Counted from the first letter of the stretch, positions 23,308 to 36,601 are shown. The stretch: 64,000 bases of DNA from Euonymus europaeus (GCA_963580455.1 OY756966.1:25299001-25363000), one strand, 5' to 3'. The notes: generated by a model not told the origin, from the letters alone. A program made the numbers and translations.

Positions 23308-24863
23308 ACCGTTTACGTAAAGAAACCACATTTCTCGGATAACTAGGTGAAACGAGACCTGCTAGCCACGAGTTCTGAAATCAAAAACCGAAACCCCAGG
23401 ATTGTAGAGCTCGAAAAGTAGTGTGAAATCAAGCTAAAAATCACCGAATTCAGAACTCGGAGTCAACGGATATTCATAAAATTGTTTACGTAAAGAAACC
23501 ACAATTCGCGGCTAACTAGGTGAAACGAGACCCACTAGCCACGAGTTCTGAAATCAAAAACCGAAACTCTAGGATTGTAGAGCTCGAAAAGTAGTGTGAA
23601 ATCAAGATAAAAATCCATGAATTCAGAACTCGGAATCAACGGATATTCATAAAACCGTTTACGTAAAGAAACCACATTTTGCGCCTAAGTAGGTGAAACG
23701 AGAGCTACTAGCCATGAGTTCTGAAATCAATAACCGAAAACCTAGGATATTAGAGCTCAAAAAGTAGTGTGAAATCAAGCTAAAAATCACTGAATTTAGA
23801 ACTCGGAGTCAACAGATAATCATAAAACCGTTTACGTAAAGAAACCACATTTCGCGCCTAAGTAGGTGGAACGAAATATACTAGCCACGAGTTCTGAAAT
23901 CAAAAACCAAAACACCAGGATTGTAGATCTCCAAAAGTAGTGTGAAATCAAGCTAAAAATCACCGAATTCAGAACTCGGAGTCAACGGATATTCATAAAA
24001 CCGTTTACGTAAAGAAACCAGATTTCGCGCCTAACTAGATGAAACGAGACCTACTATCCACGAGTTCTGAAATCAAAATCCGAAACGCCAGGATTGTAGA
24101 GCTCGAAAAGTAGTTTGAAATCAAGCTAAAAATCACCGAATTCAGAACTCGGAGTCAACCGATATTCATAAAACCGTTTACGTAAAGAAATCACATTTCG
24201 CGGCTAAATAGGTGAAACGAGACCTACTAAACACGAGTTCTGAAATAAATATCCGAAATGCTAGGATTGTAGAGCTCGAAAAGTAGTGTGAAATCAAGCT
24301 AAAAATCACCGAATTCAGAACTCTGAGTCAACAAATATTCATAAAACAATTTACCTAAAGAAACCACAATTCGCGGCTAACTAGGTGAAACGAGACCTAC
24401 TAGCCACGAGTTCTGAAATCAAAAACCGAAACGCCAGGATTGTAGAGATCGAAAAGTAGTGTGAAATCAAGCTAAAAATCACCGAATTCAGAACTCGGAG
24501 TCAACGGATATTCATAAAACCGTTTACATAAAGAAACCACATTTCTCGGCTTAATAGGTGAAATGAGACCTACTAGCCACGAGTTCTGAAATGAAAAACC
24601 GAAATTACAGGATTGTAGAGCTCGAAAAGTAGTGTAAAATCAAGCTAAAAATCACCGAATTCAGAACTCGGAGTCAACGGATATTCATAAAACCGTTTAC
24701 GTAAAAAACCACAATTCGCGGCTAACTAGGTGAAACGAGACCTACTAGCCACGAGTTCTGAAATCAAAAACCGAAATGCCAGGATTGTAGAGCTCGAAAA
24801 GTAGTGTGAAATCAAGCTAAAAATCACCGAATTCAGAACTCGGAGTCAACGGATATTCATAAA

Positions 24864-25032
24864 ACCGTTTACGTAAAAAACCACAATTCGCGACTAACTA
24901 CGTGAAACGAGACGTAGCCACGAGTTCTGAAATCAAAAACCGAAACGCCAGGATTCTAGATCTCTAAAAGTAGTGTGAAATCAAACTAAAAATCACCGAA
25001 TTCAGAACTTGGAGTCAATGAATATTCATAAA
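24864..25032 (+). repeat. Monomer with 3-base deletion (GACGTAGCC)
   Basis: GACGTACTAGCC of the usual type is shortened to GACGTAGCC near 24914. The same deletion sits in the unit starting at 28142, with the same neighbours, 3278 bp (19 units) away. A shared rare deletion means the two units descend from one event followed by duplication. Confidence 0.85.
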
Positions 25033-25204
25033 ACCGTTTACGTAAAGAAACCACATTTCGCGCCTAACTAGGTGAAACGAGACTTGCTAGCCACGAGTTC
25101 TAAAATAAAAAACCGAAATGCCAGGATTGTAGAGCTCGAAAAGTAGTGTGAAATCAAGCTAAAAACAGCGAATTCAGAACTCGGAGTCAACAGATATTCA
25201 TAAA

Positions 25205-25377
25205 ACCGTTTAGGTAAAGAAACCACATTTCGCACTTAACTAGGTGAAACGAGACCTACTAGCCACGAGTTCTGAAATCAAAAACCGAAATGCCAGGATT
25301 GTAGAGCTCAAAAAGTAGTGTGAAATCAAGCTAAAAATCACCGAATTCAGAACTCGGAGTCAACGGATATTCATAAA
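25205..25377 (+). repeat. Hybrid monomer at the 12-unit duplication joint
   Basis: It opens like 28483 (CGCACTTAACTAGGTGAAACGAGACC) but continues TACTAGCC...AATCAAAAACC...GCTCAAAAAG instead of AACTAGCC...AATCCAAAACC...GCTAGAAAAG. The switch lies near 25256. The following unit at 25378 is the restart of the 23308 series, so this unit marks where the duplicated block was joined. Confidence 0.75.
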
Positions 25378-27447
25378 ACCGTTTACGTAAAGAAACCACA
25401 TTTCTCGGATAACTAGGTGAAACGAGACCTGCTAGCCACGAGTTCTGAAATCAAAAACCGAAACCCCAGGATTGTAGAGCTCGAAAAGTAGTGTGAAATC
25501 AAGCTAAAAATCACCGAATTCAGAACTCGGAGTCAACGGATATTCATAAAATTGTTTACGTAAAGAAACCACAATTCGCGGCTAACTAGGTGAAACGAGA
25601 CCCACTAGCCACGAGTTCTGAAATCAAAAACCGAAACTCTAGGATTGTAGAGCTCGAAAAGTAGTGTGAAATCAAGATAAAAATCCATGAATTCAGAACT
25701 CGGAGTCAACGGATATTCATAAAACCGTTTACGTAAAGAAACCACATTTTGCGCCTAAGTAGGTGAAACGAGAGCTACTAGCCATGAGTTCTGAAATCAA
25801 TAACCGAAAACCTAGGATATTAGAGCTCAAAAAGTAGTGTGAAATCAAGCTAAAAATCACTGAATTCAGAACTCGGAGTCAACAGATAATCATAAAACCG
25901 TTTACGTAAAGAAACCACATTTCGCGCCTAAGTAGGTGGAACGAAATATACTAGCCACGAGTTCTGAAATCAAAAACCGAAACACCAGGATTGTAGATCT
26001 CGAAAAGTAGTGTGAAATCAAGCTAAAAATCACCGAATTCAGAACTCGGAGTCAACGGATATTCATAAAACCGTTTACGTAAAGAAACCAGATTTCGCGC
26101 CTAACTAGATGAAACGAGACCTACTATCCACGAGTTCTGAAATCAAAATCCGAAACGCCAGGATTGTAGAGCTCGAAAAGTAGTTTGAAATCAAGCTAAA
26201 AATCACCGAATTCAGAACTCGGAGTCAACCGATATTCATAAAACCGTTTACGTAAAGAAACCAAAATTCGCGCCTAACTAGGTGAAATGAGACCTACTAG
26301 CCACGAGTTCTGAAATCAAAAACCAAAATTCCAGGATTGTAGAGCTCTAAAAGTAGTGTGAAATCAAGCTAAAAATCACCGAATTCAGAACTCGGAGTCA
26401 ACGGATATTCATAAAACCGTTTACATAAAGAAACCACATTTCTCGGCTTAATAGGTGAAACGAGACCTACTAGCCACGAGTTCTGAAATGAAAAACCGAA
26501 ATTACAGGATTGTAGAGCTCGAAAAGTAGTGTAAAATCAAGCTAAAAATCACCGAATTCAGAACTCGGAGTCAACGGATATTCATAAAACAGTTTACGTA
26601 AAGAAACCGCAATTCGCGCCTAACTAGGTGAAACGAGACCTACAAGCCACGAGTTCTAAAATCAAAAACCGAAAATCCAGGATTGTAGAGCTCGAAAAAT
26701 AGTGTGAAATCAAGCTAAAAATCACCGAATTCAGAACTCGGAGTCATCGGATATTCATAAAACCGTTTACGTAAAGAAACCACAATTCGCGCCTAACTAG
26801 GTGAAACGAGACCTACTAGCCACGAGTTCTGAAATCAAAAACCGAAACTCCAGGATTGTGGAGCTAGAAAAGTAGTGTGAAATCAAGCTAAAAATCACCG
26901 AATTCATAACTCGGAGTCAACGGATATTCATAAAACCGTTTACGTAAAAAACCACATTTCGCGCCTAACTAGGTGAAACGAGACCTACTGGCCATGAGTT
27001 CTGAAATCAAAAACCGAAATGCCAGGATTGTAGAGCTCGAAAAGTTGTCTGAAATCAAGCTAAAAATCACCGAATTCAGAACTCGGAGTCAACGGATATT
27101 CATAAAACAGTTTACGTAAAGAAACCGCAATTCGCGCCTAACTAGGTGAAACGAGACCTACAAGCCACGAGTTTTGAAATCAAAAACCGAAACTCCAGGA
27201 TTGTAGAGCTCGAAAAGTAGTGTGAAATCAAGCTAAAAATCACCGAATTCAGAACTCGGAGTCAATGGATATTCATAAAACAGTTTACGTAAAGAAACCG
27301 CAATTCGCGCCTAACTAGGTGAAACGAGACCTACAAGCCACGAGTTCTGAAATCAAAAACCGAAACTCCAGGATTGTGGAGCTAGAAAAGTAGTGTGAAA
27401 TCAAGCTAAAAATCACCGAATTCAGAACTCGGAGTCAACGGATATTC
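25378..27447 (+). repeat. 12-unit duplication, copy 2, mosaic after its midpoint
   Basis: The first five units repeat 23308-24172 closely. From 26243 (CCAAAATTCGCGCC) the order switches to the series seen at 11230 and 19857, including the ACATAA unit at 26416 and the ACAGTTTACG unit at 26589. That last type then occurs twice more close by (about 27107 and 27280), a local amplification of the ACAGTTTACG...CTACAAGCC unit. Confidence 0.75.
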
Positions 27448-29174
27448 ATAAAACCGTTTACGTAAAGAAACCACATTTCTCGGCTAACTAGGTGAAACGA
27501 GTCCTACTAGCCACGAGTTCTGAAATCAAAAACCGAAACCACAGGATTATAGAGCTCGAATAGTAGTGTGAAATCAAACTAAAAATCACCGAATTCAGAA
27601 CTCGGAGTCAACGGATATTCATAAAACCGTTTACGTAAAAAACCAAATTTCGCGCCTAACTAGGTGAAACGAGACCTACTAGCCATGAGTTCTGAAATCA
27701 AAAACCGAAATGCCAGGATTGTAGAGCTCGAAAAGTAGTGTGAAATCAAGCTAAAAATCACCGAATTCAGAACTCGGAGTCAACGGATATTCATAAAACC
27801 GTTTACGTAAAAAACCACATTTCGCGCCTAACTAGGTGAATCGAGACCTACTAGCCACGAGTTCTGAAATCAAAAACCGAAATGCCAAGATACTAGAGCT
27901 CGAAAGGTAGTGTGAAATCAAGCTAAAAATCACCGAATTCAGAACTCGGAGTCAACGGATATTCATAAAACCGTTTACGTAAAAAACCACAATTCGCGGC
28001 TAACTAGGTGAAACGAGACCTACTAGCCACGAGTTCTGAAATCAAAAACCGAAATGCCAGGATTGTAGAGCTCGAAAAGTAGTGTGAAATCAAGCTAAAA
28101 ATCACCGAATTCAGAACTCGGAGTCAACGGATATTCATAAAACCGTTTACGTAAAAAACCACAATTCGCGACTAACTACGTGAAACGAGACGTAGCCACG
28201 AGTTCTGAAATCAAAAACCGAAACGCCAGGATTCTAGATCTCTAAAAGTAGTGTGAAATCAAACTAAAAATCACCGAATTCAGAACTCGGAGTCAATGAA
28301 TATTCATAAAACCGTTTACGTAAAGAAACCACATTTCGCGCCTAACTAGGTGAAACGAGACTTGCTAGCCACGAGTTCTAAAATAAAAAACCGAAATGCC
28401 AGGATTGTAGAGCTCGAAAAGTAGTGTGAAATCAAGCTAAAAACAGCGAATTCAGAACTCAGAGTCAACAGATATTCATAAAACCGTTTACGTAAAGAAA
28501 CCACATTTCGCACTTAACTAGGTGAAACGAGACCAACTAGCCACGAGTTCTGAAATCCAAAACCGAAATGCCAGGATTGTGGAGCTAGAAAAGTAGTGTG
28601 AAATCAAGCTAAAAATCACCGAATTCAGAACTCGGAGTCAACGGATATTCATAAAACCGTTTACGTAAAGAAACCACATTTCTCGGCTAACTAGGTGAAA
28701 CGAGACCTGCTAGCCACGAGTTTTGAAATCAAAAACCGAAACCACAGGATTATAGAGCACGAAAAGTAGTGTGAAATCAAGCTAAAAATCACCGAATTCA
28801 GAACTCGGAGTCAACGGATATTCATAAAATTGTTTACGTAAAGAAACCACAATTCGCGGCTAACTAGGTGAAACGAGACCCACTTGCCACGAGTTCTGAA
28901 ATCAAAAACCGAAACGCCAGGATTGTAGAGCTCGAAAAGTAGTGTGAAATCAAGCTAAAAATCCACGAATTCAGAACTCGGAGTCAACGGATATTCATAA
29001 AACCGTTTACGTAAAGAAACCACATTTCGCGCCTAAGTAGGTGAAACGAGAGCTACTAGCCACGAGTTCTGAAATCAATAACCGAAACCCTAGGATTGTA
29101 GAGCTCAAAAAGTAGTGTGAAATCAAGCTAAAAATCACCGAATTCAGAACTCGGAGTCAACGGATAATCATAAA
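27448..29174 (+). repeat. Ten-unit segment with displaced copies of 24.7-25.2 and 18.9-19.5 kb
   Basis: Holds the 3-base-deletion unit at 28142, the CGCACTTAAC unit at 28483, then ACCACAGGATTATAGAGC (28656) through CCTAAGTAGG...GAGCTAC, matching 18993 onward. Private changes include GAGCACG near 28756 and CACTTGCC near 28882. Confidence 0.8.
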
Positions 29175-31767
29175 ACCGTTTACGTAAAGAAACCACATTT
29201 CGCGCCTAACGAGGTGAAACGAGACCTACTAGCCAGGAGTTCTGAAATCAAAAACGGAAATGACCGGATTGTAGAGCTCGAAAAGTAGTGTGCAATCAAG
29301 CTAAAAATCACCGAATTCAGAACTCGGAGTCAACGGATATTCATAAAACCGTTTACGTAAAAAACCACATTTCACGCCTAACTAGGTGAAACGAGACCTA
29401 CTAGCCACGAGTTCTGAAATCAAAAGCCGAAATGCCAAGATTCTAGAGCTCGAAAACTAGTGTGAAATCAAGCTAAAAATCACCGAATTCAGAACTCGGA
29501 GTCAACGGATATTCATAAAACCGTTTACATAAAGAAACCACAATTCGCGCCTAACTAGGTGAAATGAGACCTACTAGCCACGAGTTCTGAAATCAAAAAC
29601 GGAAATCACCAGATTGTAGAGCTCGAAAAGTAGTGTGAAATCAAGCTAAAAATCACCGAATTCAGCACTCGGAGTCAACGGATATTCATAAAACCGTTTA
29701 CTTAAAGAAACCACATTTCGCGCCTAACTAGGTGAAACGAGACCTACTAGCCACGAGTTTTGAAATCAAAAACCGAAAGTCCAGGATTGTAGAGCTCGAA
29801 AAGTAGTGTGAAATCAAGCTAAAAATCACCGAATTCAGAACTCAGAGTCAACGGATATTCATAAAACCGTTTACTTAAAGAAACCACATTTCGCGCCTAA
29901 CTAGGTGAAATGAGACCTACTGGCCACGAGTTCTGAAATCAAAAACCGAAATTCCAGGATTGTAGAGCTCGAAAAGTAGTGTGAAATCAAGCTAAAAATC
30001 ACCGAATTCAGAACTCGGAGTCAACGGATATTCATAAAACCATTTACATAAAGAAACCACATTTCTCGGCTTAATAGGTGAAACGAGACCTACTAGCCAC
30101 GAGTTCTGAAATCAAAAGCCGAAATGCCAAGATTCTAGAGCTCGAAAAGTAGTTTGAAATCAAGCTAAAAATCACCGAATTCAGAACTCGGAGTCAACGG
30201 ATATTCATAAAACCGTTTACGTAAAAAACCACATTTCGCGCCTAACTAGGTGAAACGAGACCTACTAGCCACGAATTCTGAAATCAAAAACCGAAATGCC
30301 AAGATTGTAGAGCTCGAAATGTAGTGTGAGATCAAGCTAAAAATCAATGAATTCAGAACTCGGAGTCATCGGATATTCATAAAACCGTTTACGTAAAGAA
30401 ACCACAATTCGCGCCTAACTATGTGAAACGAGACCTACTAGCCAGGAGTTCTGAAATCAAAAACGGAAATGACCGGATTGTAGAGCTCAAAAAGTAGTGT
30501 GAAATCATGCTAAAAATCACCGAATTCAGAACTCGGAGTCAACGGATATTCATAAAACCGTTTACGTAAAGAAACCACATTTCGCGCCTAACTAGGTGAA
30601 ACGAGACCTATTAGCCACGAATTTTGAAATCAAAAACCGAAAGTCCAGGATTGTAGAGCTCGAAAAGTAGTGTGAAATCAAGCTAAAAATCACCGAATTC
30701 AGAACTCAGAGTCAACGGATATTCATAAAACCGTTTACTTAAAGAAACCACATTTCGCGCCTAACTAGGTGAAATGAGACCTACTAGCCACGAGTTCTGA
30801 AATCAAAAACCGAAATTCCAGGATTGTAGAGCTCGAAAAGTAGTGTGAAATCAAGCTAAAAATCACCGAATTCAGAACTCGGAGTCAACGGATATTCATA
30901 AAACCATTTACATAAAGAAACCACATTTCTCGGCTTAATAGGTGAAACGAGACCTCCTAGCCACGAGTTCTGAAATCAAAAACCGAAACTCCAGGATTCT
31001 AGAGCTCTAAAATTAGTGTGAAATCAAGCTAAAAATCACCGAATTCAGAACTCGGAGTCAACGGATATTCATGAAACCGTTTACGTAAAGAAACCACAAT
31101 TCGCGGCTAACTAGGTGAAACGAGACCTACTAGCCACGAGTTCTGAAATCAAAAACCAAAATGCCAGGATTCTAAAGCTCGAAAAGTAGTGTCAAATCAA
31201 GCAAAAAATCACCGAATTCAGAACTCGGAGTCAACGGATATTCATAAAACCGTTTACGTAAGGAAACCACATATATCGGCTTACCAGGTGAAACGAGACC
31301 TACTAGCCACGAGTTCTGAAATCAAAATCCGAAATTACACGATTGTAGAGCTCGAAAAGTAGTGTGAAATCAAGCAAAAAATCACCGAATTCAGAACTCG
31401 GAGTCATCGGTTATTCATAAAACCGTTTACTTAAAGAAACCACAATTCGCGGCTAATTAGGTCAAACGAGACCTACTAGGCACGAGTTTTGAAATCAAAA
31501 ACCGACATGCCATAATTGTAGAGCTCGAAAAGTAGTGTGAAATCAAAAAAAAAATGACCGAATTCAGAACTCGGAGTCATCGGATATTCATAAAACCGTT
31601 TACGTAAGGAAACCACAATTCGCGGCTAACTAGGTGAAATGAGACCTACTAGCCACGAGTTCTGAAATCAAAAACCGAAACGCCAGGATTGTAGAGCTCG
31701 AAAAGTAGTGTGAAATCAAGCTAAAAATCACCGAATTCAGAACTCAGAGTCAACGGATATTCATAAA
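29175..31767 (+). repeat. Most diverged, least ordered part of the array
   Basis: About 15 units carry many private substitutions: TTACTTAAAG, TCACGCC, GAATTTTGAAATC, AATGAAGACC-like gaps, GGAAATGACCGG, a long A run (GAAATCAAAAAAAAAATGACCG near 31544) and GGTTATTC. A weak 5-unit (864 bp) relation links 29693-30211 to 30557-31075. High divergence between neighbours suggests older or less homogenised sequence than the blocks on either side. Confidence 0.7.
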
Positions 31768-33667
31768 ACCGTTTACCTAAAGAAACCACATTTCGCGCCT
31801 AACTAGGTGAAACGAGACCTACTAGCCACGAGTTCTGAAATCAAAAACCGAAACGCCAGGATTGTAGAGCTCGAAAAGTAGTGTGAAATCAAGCTAAAAA
31901 TCACCGAATTCAGAACTCAGAGTCAACGGATATTCATAAAACCGTTTACTTAAAGAAACCACATTTCGCGCCTAACTAGGTGAAATGAGACCTACTAGCC
32001 ACGAGTTCTGAAATCAAAAACCGAAATGCCAGGATTGTAGAGCTCGAAAAGTAGTGTGAAATCAAGCTAAAAATCACCGAATTCAGAACTCGAAGTCAAC
32101 GGATATTCATAAAACCGTTTACATAAAGAAACCACATTTCTCGGCTTATTAGGTGAAACGAGACCTACTAGCCACGAGTTCAGAAATCAAAAACCGAAAC
32201 TCCAGGATTCTAGAGCTCTAAAAGTAGTGTGAAATCAAGCTAAAAATCACCGAATTCAGAACTCGGAGTCAACGGATATTCATAAAACCGTTTACGTAAA
32301 AAACCACATTTCGCGCCTAAGTAGGTGAAACGAGACCTACTAGCCACGAGTTCTGAAATCAAAAACCGAAACGCCAGGATTGTAGAGCTCGAAAAGTAGT
32401 GTGAAATCAAGCTAAAAATCACCGAATTCAGAACTCAGAGTCAACGGATATTCATAAAACCGTTTACTTAAAGAAACCACATTTCGCGCCTAACTAGGTG
32501 AAATGAGACCTACTAGCCACGAGTTCTGAAATCAAAAACCGAAATGCCAGGATTGTAGAGCTCGAAAAGTAGTGTGAAATCAAGCTAAAAATCACCGAAT
32601 TCAGAACTCGAAGTCAACGGATATTCATAAAACCGTTTACATAAAGAAACCACATTTCTCGGCTTATTAGGTGAAACGAGACCTACTAGCCACGAGTTCT
32701 GAAATCAAAAACCGAAACGCCAGGATTGTAGAGCTCGAAAAGTAGTGTGAAATCAAGCTAAAAATCACCGAATTCAGAACTCAGAGTCAACGGATATTCA
32801 TAAAACCGTTTACCTAAAGAAACCACATTTCGCGCCTAACTAGGTGAAACGAGACCTACTAGCCACGAGTTCTGAAATCAAAAACCGAAACTCCAGGATT
32901 GTAGAGCTCGAAAAGTAGTGTGAAATCAAGCTAAAAATCACCGAATTCAGAACTCGAAGTCAACGGATATTCATAAAACCGTTTACGTAAAAAACCACAA
33001 TTCGCGGCTAACTACGTGAAACGAGACCTACTAGCCACGAGTTCTGAAATCAAAAACCGAAATGCCAGGATTCTAGAGCTCTAAAAGTAGTGTGAAATCA
33101 AGCTAAAAATCACTGAATTCAGAACTCGAAGTCAACGGATATTCATAAAACCGTTTACGTAAAAAACCACATTTCGCGCCTAACTAAGTGAAACGAGACC
33201 TACCAGCCACGAGTTCTGAAATCAAAAACCGAAATGCAAGGATTTTAGAGCTCGAAAAGTAGTGTGAAATCAAGCTAAAAATCACCGAATTCAGAACTCG
33301 GAGTCAACGGATATTCATAAAACCGTTTACGTAAAGAAACCACATTTCGCGCCTAACTAGGTGAAACGAGACCTACTAGCCACAAGTTCTGAAATCAAAA
33401 ACTGAAACGCCAAGATTGTAGAGCTCGAAAAGTAGTGTGAAATCAAGCTAAAAATCAACGAATTCAGAACTCGGAGTCAACGAATATTCATAAAACCGTT
33501 TACGTAAAGAAACCACAATTCGCGCCTAACTAGGTGAAACGAGACCTACCAGCCACGAGTTCTGAAATCGAAAACCGAAACACCAGGATTGTAGAGCTCG
33601 AAAAGTGGTGTGAAATCAAGCTAAAAATCACCGAATTCAGAACTCGAAGTCAACGGATATTCATAAA
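31768..33667 (+). repeat. Segment with 3-unit higher-order repeat (518 bp)
   Basis: Units at 31941, 32114 and 32287 (TTACTTAAAG/GAAATGAG; ACATAAAG/TCTCGGCTTATTAGG; an AAACGCC unit) repeat at 32459, 32632 and 32805. CTCAGAGTC and CTCGAAGTC variants mark unit ends in both copies. From about 32977 the units become a mix of GTAAAAAACC/CTAACTACG and plain types. The minus-strand open frame at 32240-32422 falls here and is not a gene. Confidence 0.75.
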
Positions 33668-35048
33668 ACCGTTTACGTAAAGAACCACAATTCGCGGCTA
33701 ACTACGTGAAACGAGACCTACTAGCCACGAGTTCTGAAATCAAAAACCGAAACGCCAGGATTCTAGAGCTCTAAAAATAGTGTGCAATCAAGCTAAAAAT
33801 CACCGAATTCAGAACTCGGAGTCAACGAATATTCATAAAATCGTTTACGTAAAAAACCACATTTCGCGCCTAACTAGGTGAAACGAGACCTACTAGCCAC
33901 GAGTTCTGAAATCAAAAACCAAAATGCAAGGATTTTAAAGCTCCAAAAGTAGTGTGAAATAAAGCTAAAAATCACCGAATTCAGAACTCGGAGTCAACGG
34001 ATATTCATAAAACCGTTTACGTAAAGTAACCACATTTCGCGCCTAACTAGGTGAAACGAGACCTACTAGCCATGAGTTCTGAAATCAAAAAATGAAATGC
34101 CAGGATTGTAGAGCTCGAAAAGTAGTGTGAAATTAGGCTAAAAATCAGCGAATTCAGAACTCGGAGTCAACGGATATTCATAAAATCGTTTACGTAAAGA
34201 AATCACATTTCGCGCATAACAGGGTGAAACGAGACCTACTAGCCACGAGTTCTGAAATCAAAAACCGAAATGTTAGGATTGTAGAGCTCGAAAAGTAGTG
34301 TGAAATCAAGCTAAAAATCACCGAATTCAGAACTCGGAGTCAACGGATATTCATAAAACCGTTTACATAAAGAAACCACATTTCTCGGCTTACTAGGTGA
34401 AACGAGACCTACTAGCCACGAGTTCTGAAATCAAAAACCGAAATGACAGGATTGTATAGCTCGAAAAGTAGTGTGAAATCAAGCTAAAAATCAGCGAATT
34501 CAGAACTCGGAGTCAACGGATATTCATAAAACCGTTTACCTAAAGAAACCGCAATTCGCGCCTAACTAGGTGAAACGAGACCTACTAGCCACGAGTTCTG
34601 AAATCTAAAACTGAAATGACAGGATTGTAGAGCTCGAAAAGTAGTATGAAATCAAGCTAAAAATCACCAAATTCAGAACTCGGAGTCAACGGATATTCAT
34701 AAAACCGTTTACGTAAAGAAACCACAATTCGCGCCTAACTAGGTGAAACGAAACCTACTAGCCACGAGTTCTGAAATCGAAATTCGAAATGCCAGGATTG
34801 TAGATCTCAAAAAGTAGTGTGAAATCAAGCTAAAAATCACCGAATTCAGAACTCGAAGTCAACGGATATTCATAAAACCGTTTACGTAAAAAACCACAAT
34901 TCGCGCCTAACTAGGTGAAACGAAACCTACTAGCCACGAGTTCTGAAATCGAAAACCGAAACACCAGGATTGTAGAGCTCGAAAAGTGGTGTGAAATCAA
35001 GCTAAAAATCACCGAATTCAGAACTCGAAGTCAACGGATATTCATAAA
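33668..35048 (+). repeat. 8-unit duplication, copy 1 (1381 bp)
   Basis: The opening unit has GTAAAGAACC, one base short. Later units carry AAAGTAACC, AATCACATTTCGCGCATAACAGGG, GAAATTAGGC, TTACCTAAAG...CCGCAATTCG, and ATCGAAATTCG. All recur 1381 bp downstream. The eighth unit (34877) is a hybrid whose 3' part (ATCGAAAACCGAAACACC...GTGGTGTG) matches the unit before the block (about 33496), as expected at a duplication joint. Confidence 0.88.
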
Positions 35049-36258
35049 ACCGTTTACGTAAAGAACCACAATTCGCGGCTAACTACGTGAAACGAGACCT
35101 ACTAGCCACGAGTTCTGAAATCAAAAACCGAAACGCCAAGATTCTAGAGCTCTAAAAGTAGTGTGAAATCAAGCTAAAAATCACCGAATTCAGAACTCGG
35201 AGTCAACGGATATTCATAAAACCGTTTACGTAAAAAACCACATTTCGCGCCTAACTAGGTGAAACGAGACCTACCAGCCACGAGTTCTGAAATCAAAAAC
35301 CAAAATGCAAGGATTTTAAAGCTCCAAAAGTAGTGTGAAATAAAGCTAAAAATCACCGAATTCAGAACTCGGAGTCAACGGATATTCATAAAACCGTTTA
35401 CGTAAAGTAACCACATTTCGCGCCTAACTAGGTGAAACGAGACCTACTAGCCATGAGTTCTGAAATCAAAAAATGAAATGCCAGGATTGTAGAGCTCGAA
35501 AAGTAGTGTGAAATTAGGCTAAAAATCAGCGAATTCAGAACTCGGAGTCAACGGATATTCATAAAATCGTTTACGTAAAGAAATCACATTTCGCGCATAA
35601 CAGGGTGAAACGAGACCTACTAGCCACGAGTTCTGAAATCAAAAACCGAAATGTTAGGATTGTAGAGCTCGAAAAGTAGTGTGAAATCAAGCTAAAAATC
35701 ACCGAATTCAGAACTCGGAGTCAACGGATATTCATAAAACCGTTTACATAAAGAAACCACATTTCTCGGCTTACTAGGTGAAACGAGACCTACTAGCCAC
35801 GAGTTCTGAAATCAAAAACCGAAATGACAGGATTGTATAGCTCGAAAAGTAGTGTGAAATCAAGCTAAAAATCAGCGAATTCAGAACTCGGAGTCAACGG
35901 ATATTCATAAAACCGTTTACCTAAAGAAACCGCAATTCGCGCCTAACTAGGTGAAACGAGACCTACTAGCCACGAGTTCTGAAATCTAAAACTGAAATGA
36001 CAGGATTGTAGAGCTCGAAAAGTAGTATGAAATCAAGCTAAAAATCACCAAATTCAGAACTCGGAGTCAACGGATATTCATAAAACCGTTTACGTAAAGA
36101 AACCACAATTCGCGCCTAACTAGGTGAAACGAAACCTACTAGCCACAAGTTCTGAAATCGAAATTCGAAATGCCAGGATTGTAGATCTCAAAAAGTAGTG
36201 TGAAATCAAGCTAAAAATCACCGAATTCAGAACTCGAAGTCAACGGATATTCATAAAA
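35049..36258 (+). repeat. 8-unit duplication, copy 2 (seven units intact)
   Basis: Seven units match 33668-34876 nearly base for base, including AAAGTAACC (35394), the GCATAACAGGG unit and GAAATTAGGC. The series leaves the pattern at 36259, where an AAAAAATCACAATTCGCGG unit follows. Confidence 0.88.
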
Positions 36259-36601
36259 CCGTTTACGTAAAAAATCACAATTCGCGGCTAACTACGTGAA
36301 ACGAGGCCTACTAGCCACGAGTTCTGAAATCAAAAACCGAAACGCCAAGATTCTAGAGCTCTAAAAGTAGTGTGAAATCAAGCTAAAAATCACCGAATTC
36401 AGAACTCGGAGTCAACGGATATTCATAAAACCGTTTAGGTAAAAAACCACATTTTGCGCCTAACTAGGTGAAACGAGACCTACCAGCCACGAGTTCTGAA
36501 ATCAAAAACCAAAATGCAAGGATTTTAGAGCTCGAAAAGTAGTGTGAAATCAAGCTAAAAATCACTGAATTCAGAACTCGGAGTCAACGGATATTCATAA
36601 A
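36259..36601 (+). repeat. Two-unit link
   Basis: Two units: AAAAAATCAC/CTAACTACG/GAGGCC, and GTTTAGGTAAAAAACC with AAATGCAAGGATTTTAG. The second introduces the AAATGCAAGG type that becomes common from 38 to 50 kb. Confidence 0.7.

Larger units (their letters stand above)
23308..25377 (+). repeat. 12-unit duplication, copy 1 (2070 bp)
   Basis: Begins at the TCTCGGATAACTAGG unit. The anchors at 23308 and 24000 recur exactly 2070 bp on, at 25378 and 26070. Shared private phrases include AAAACCTAGGATATTAG, GGTGGAACGAAATATACTAG and GATAAAAATCCATGAATTC. From the second unit after 24000 the two copies diverge by one unit (24519 matches 26416, 1897 bp), so an exchange removed a unit after duplication. 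Confidence 0.85.

Noticed and set aside
31540..31560. Poly-A tail of an inserted retroelement
   Set aside because: The run of ten A is a local change of AAGCTAAAAATC inside an otherwise intact unit. No inserted sequence or target duplication is present.
32240..32422. 60-codon minus-strand open frame as a gene
   Set aside because: It is the same repeat translated, giving much the same peptide segments as 10890-11078 in rotated order. There is no start context, codon bias or conservation.
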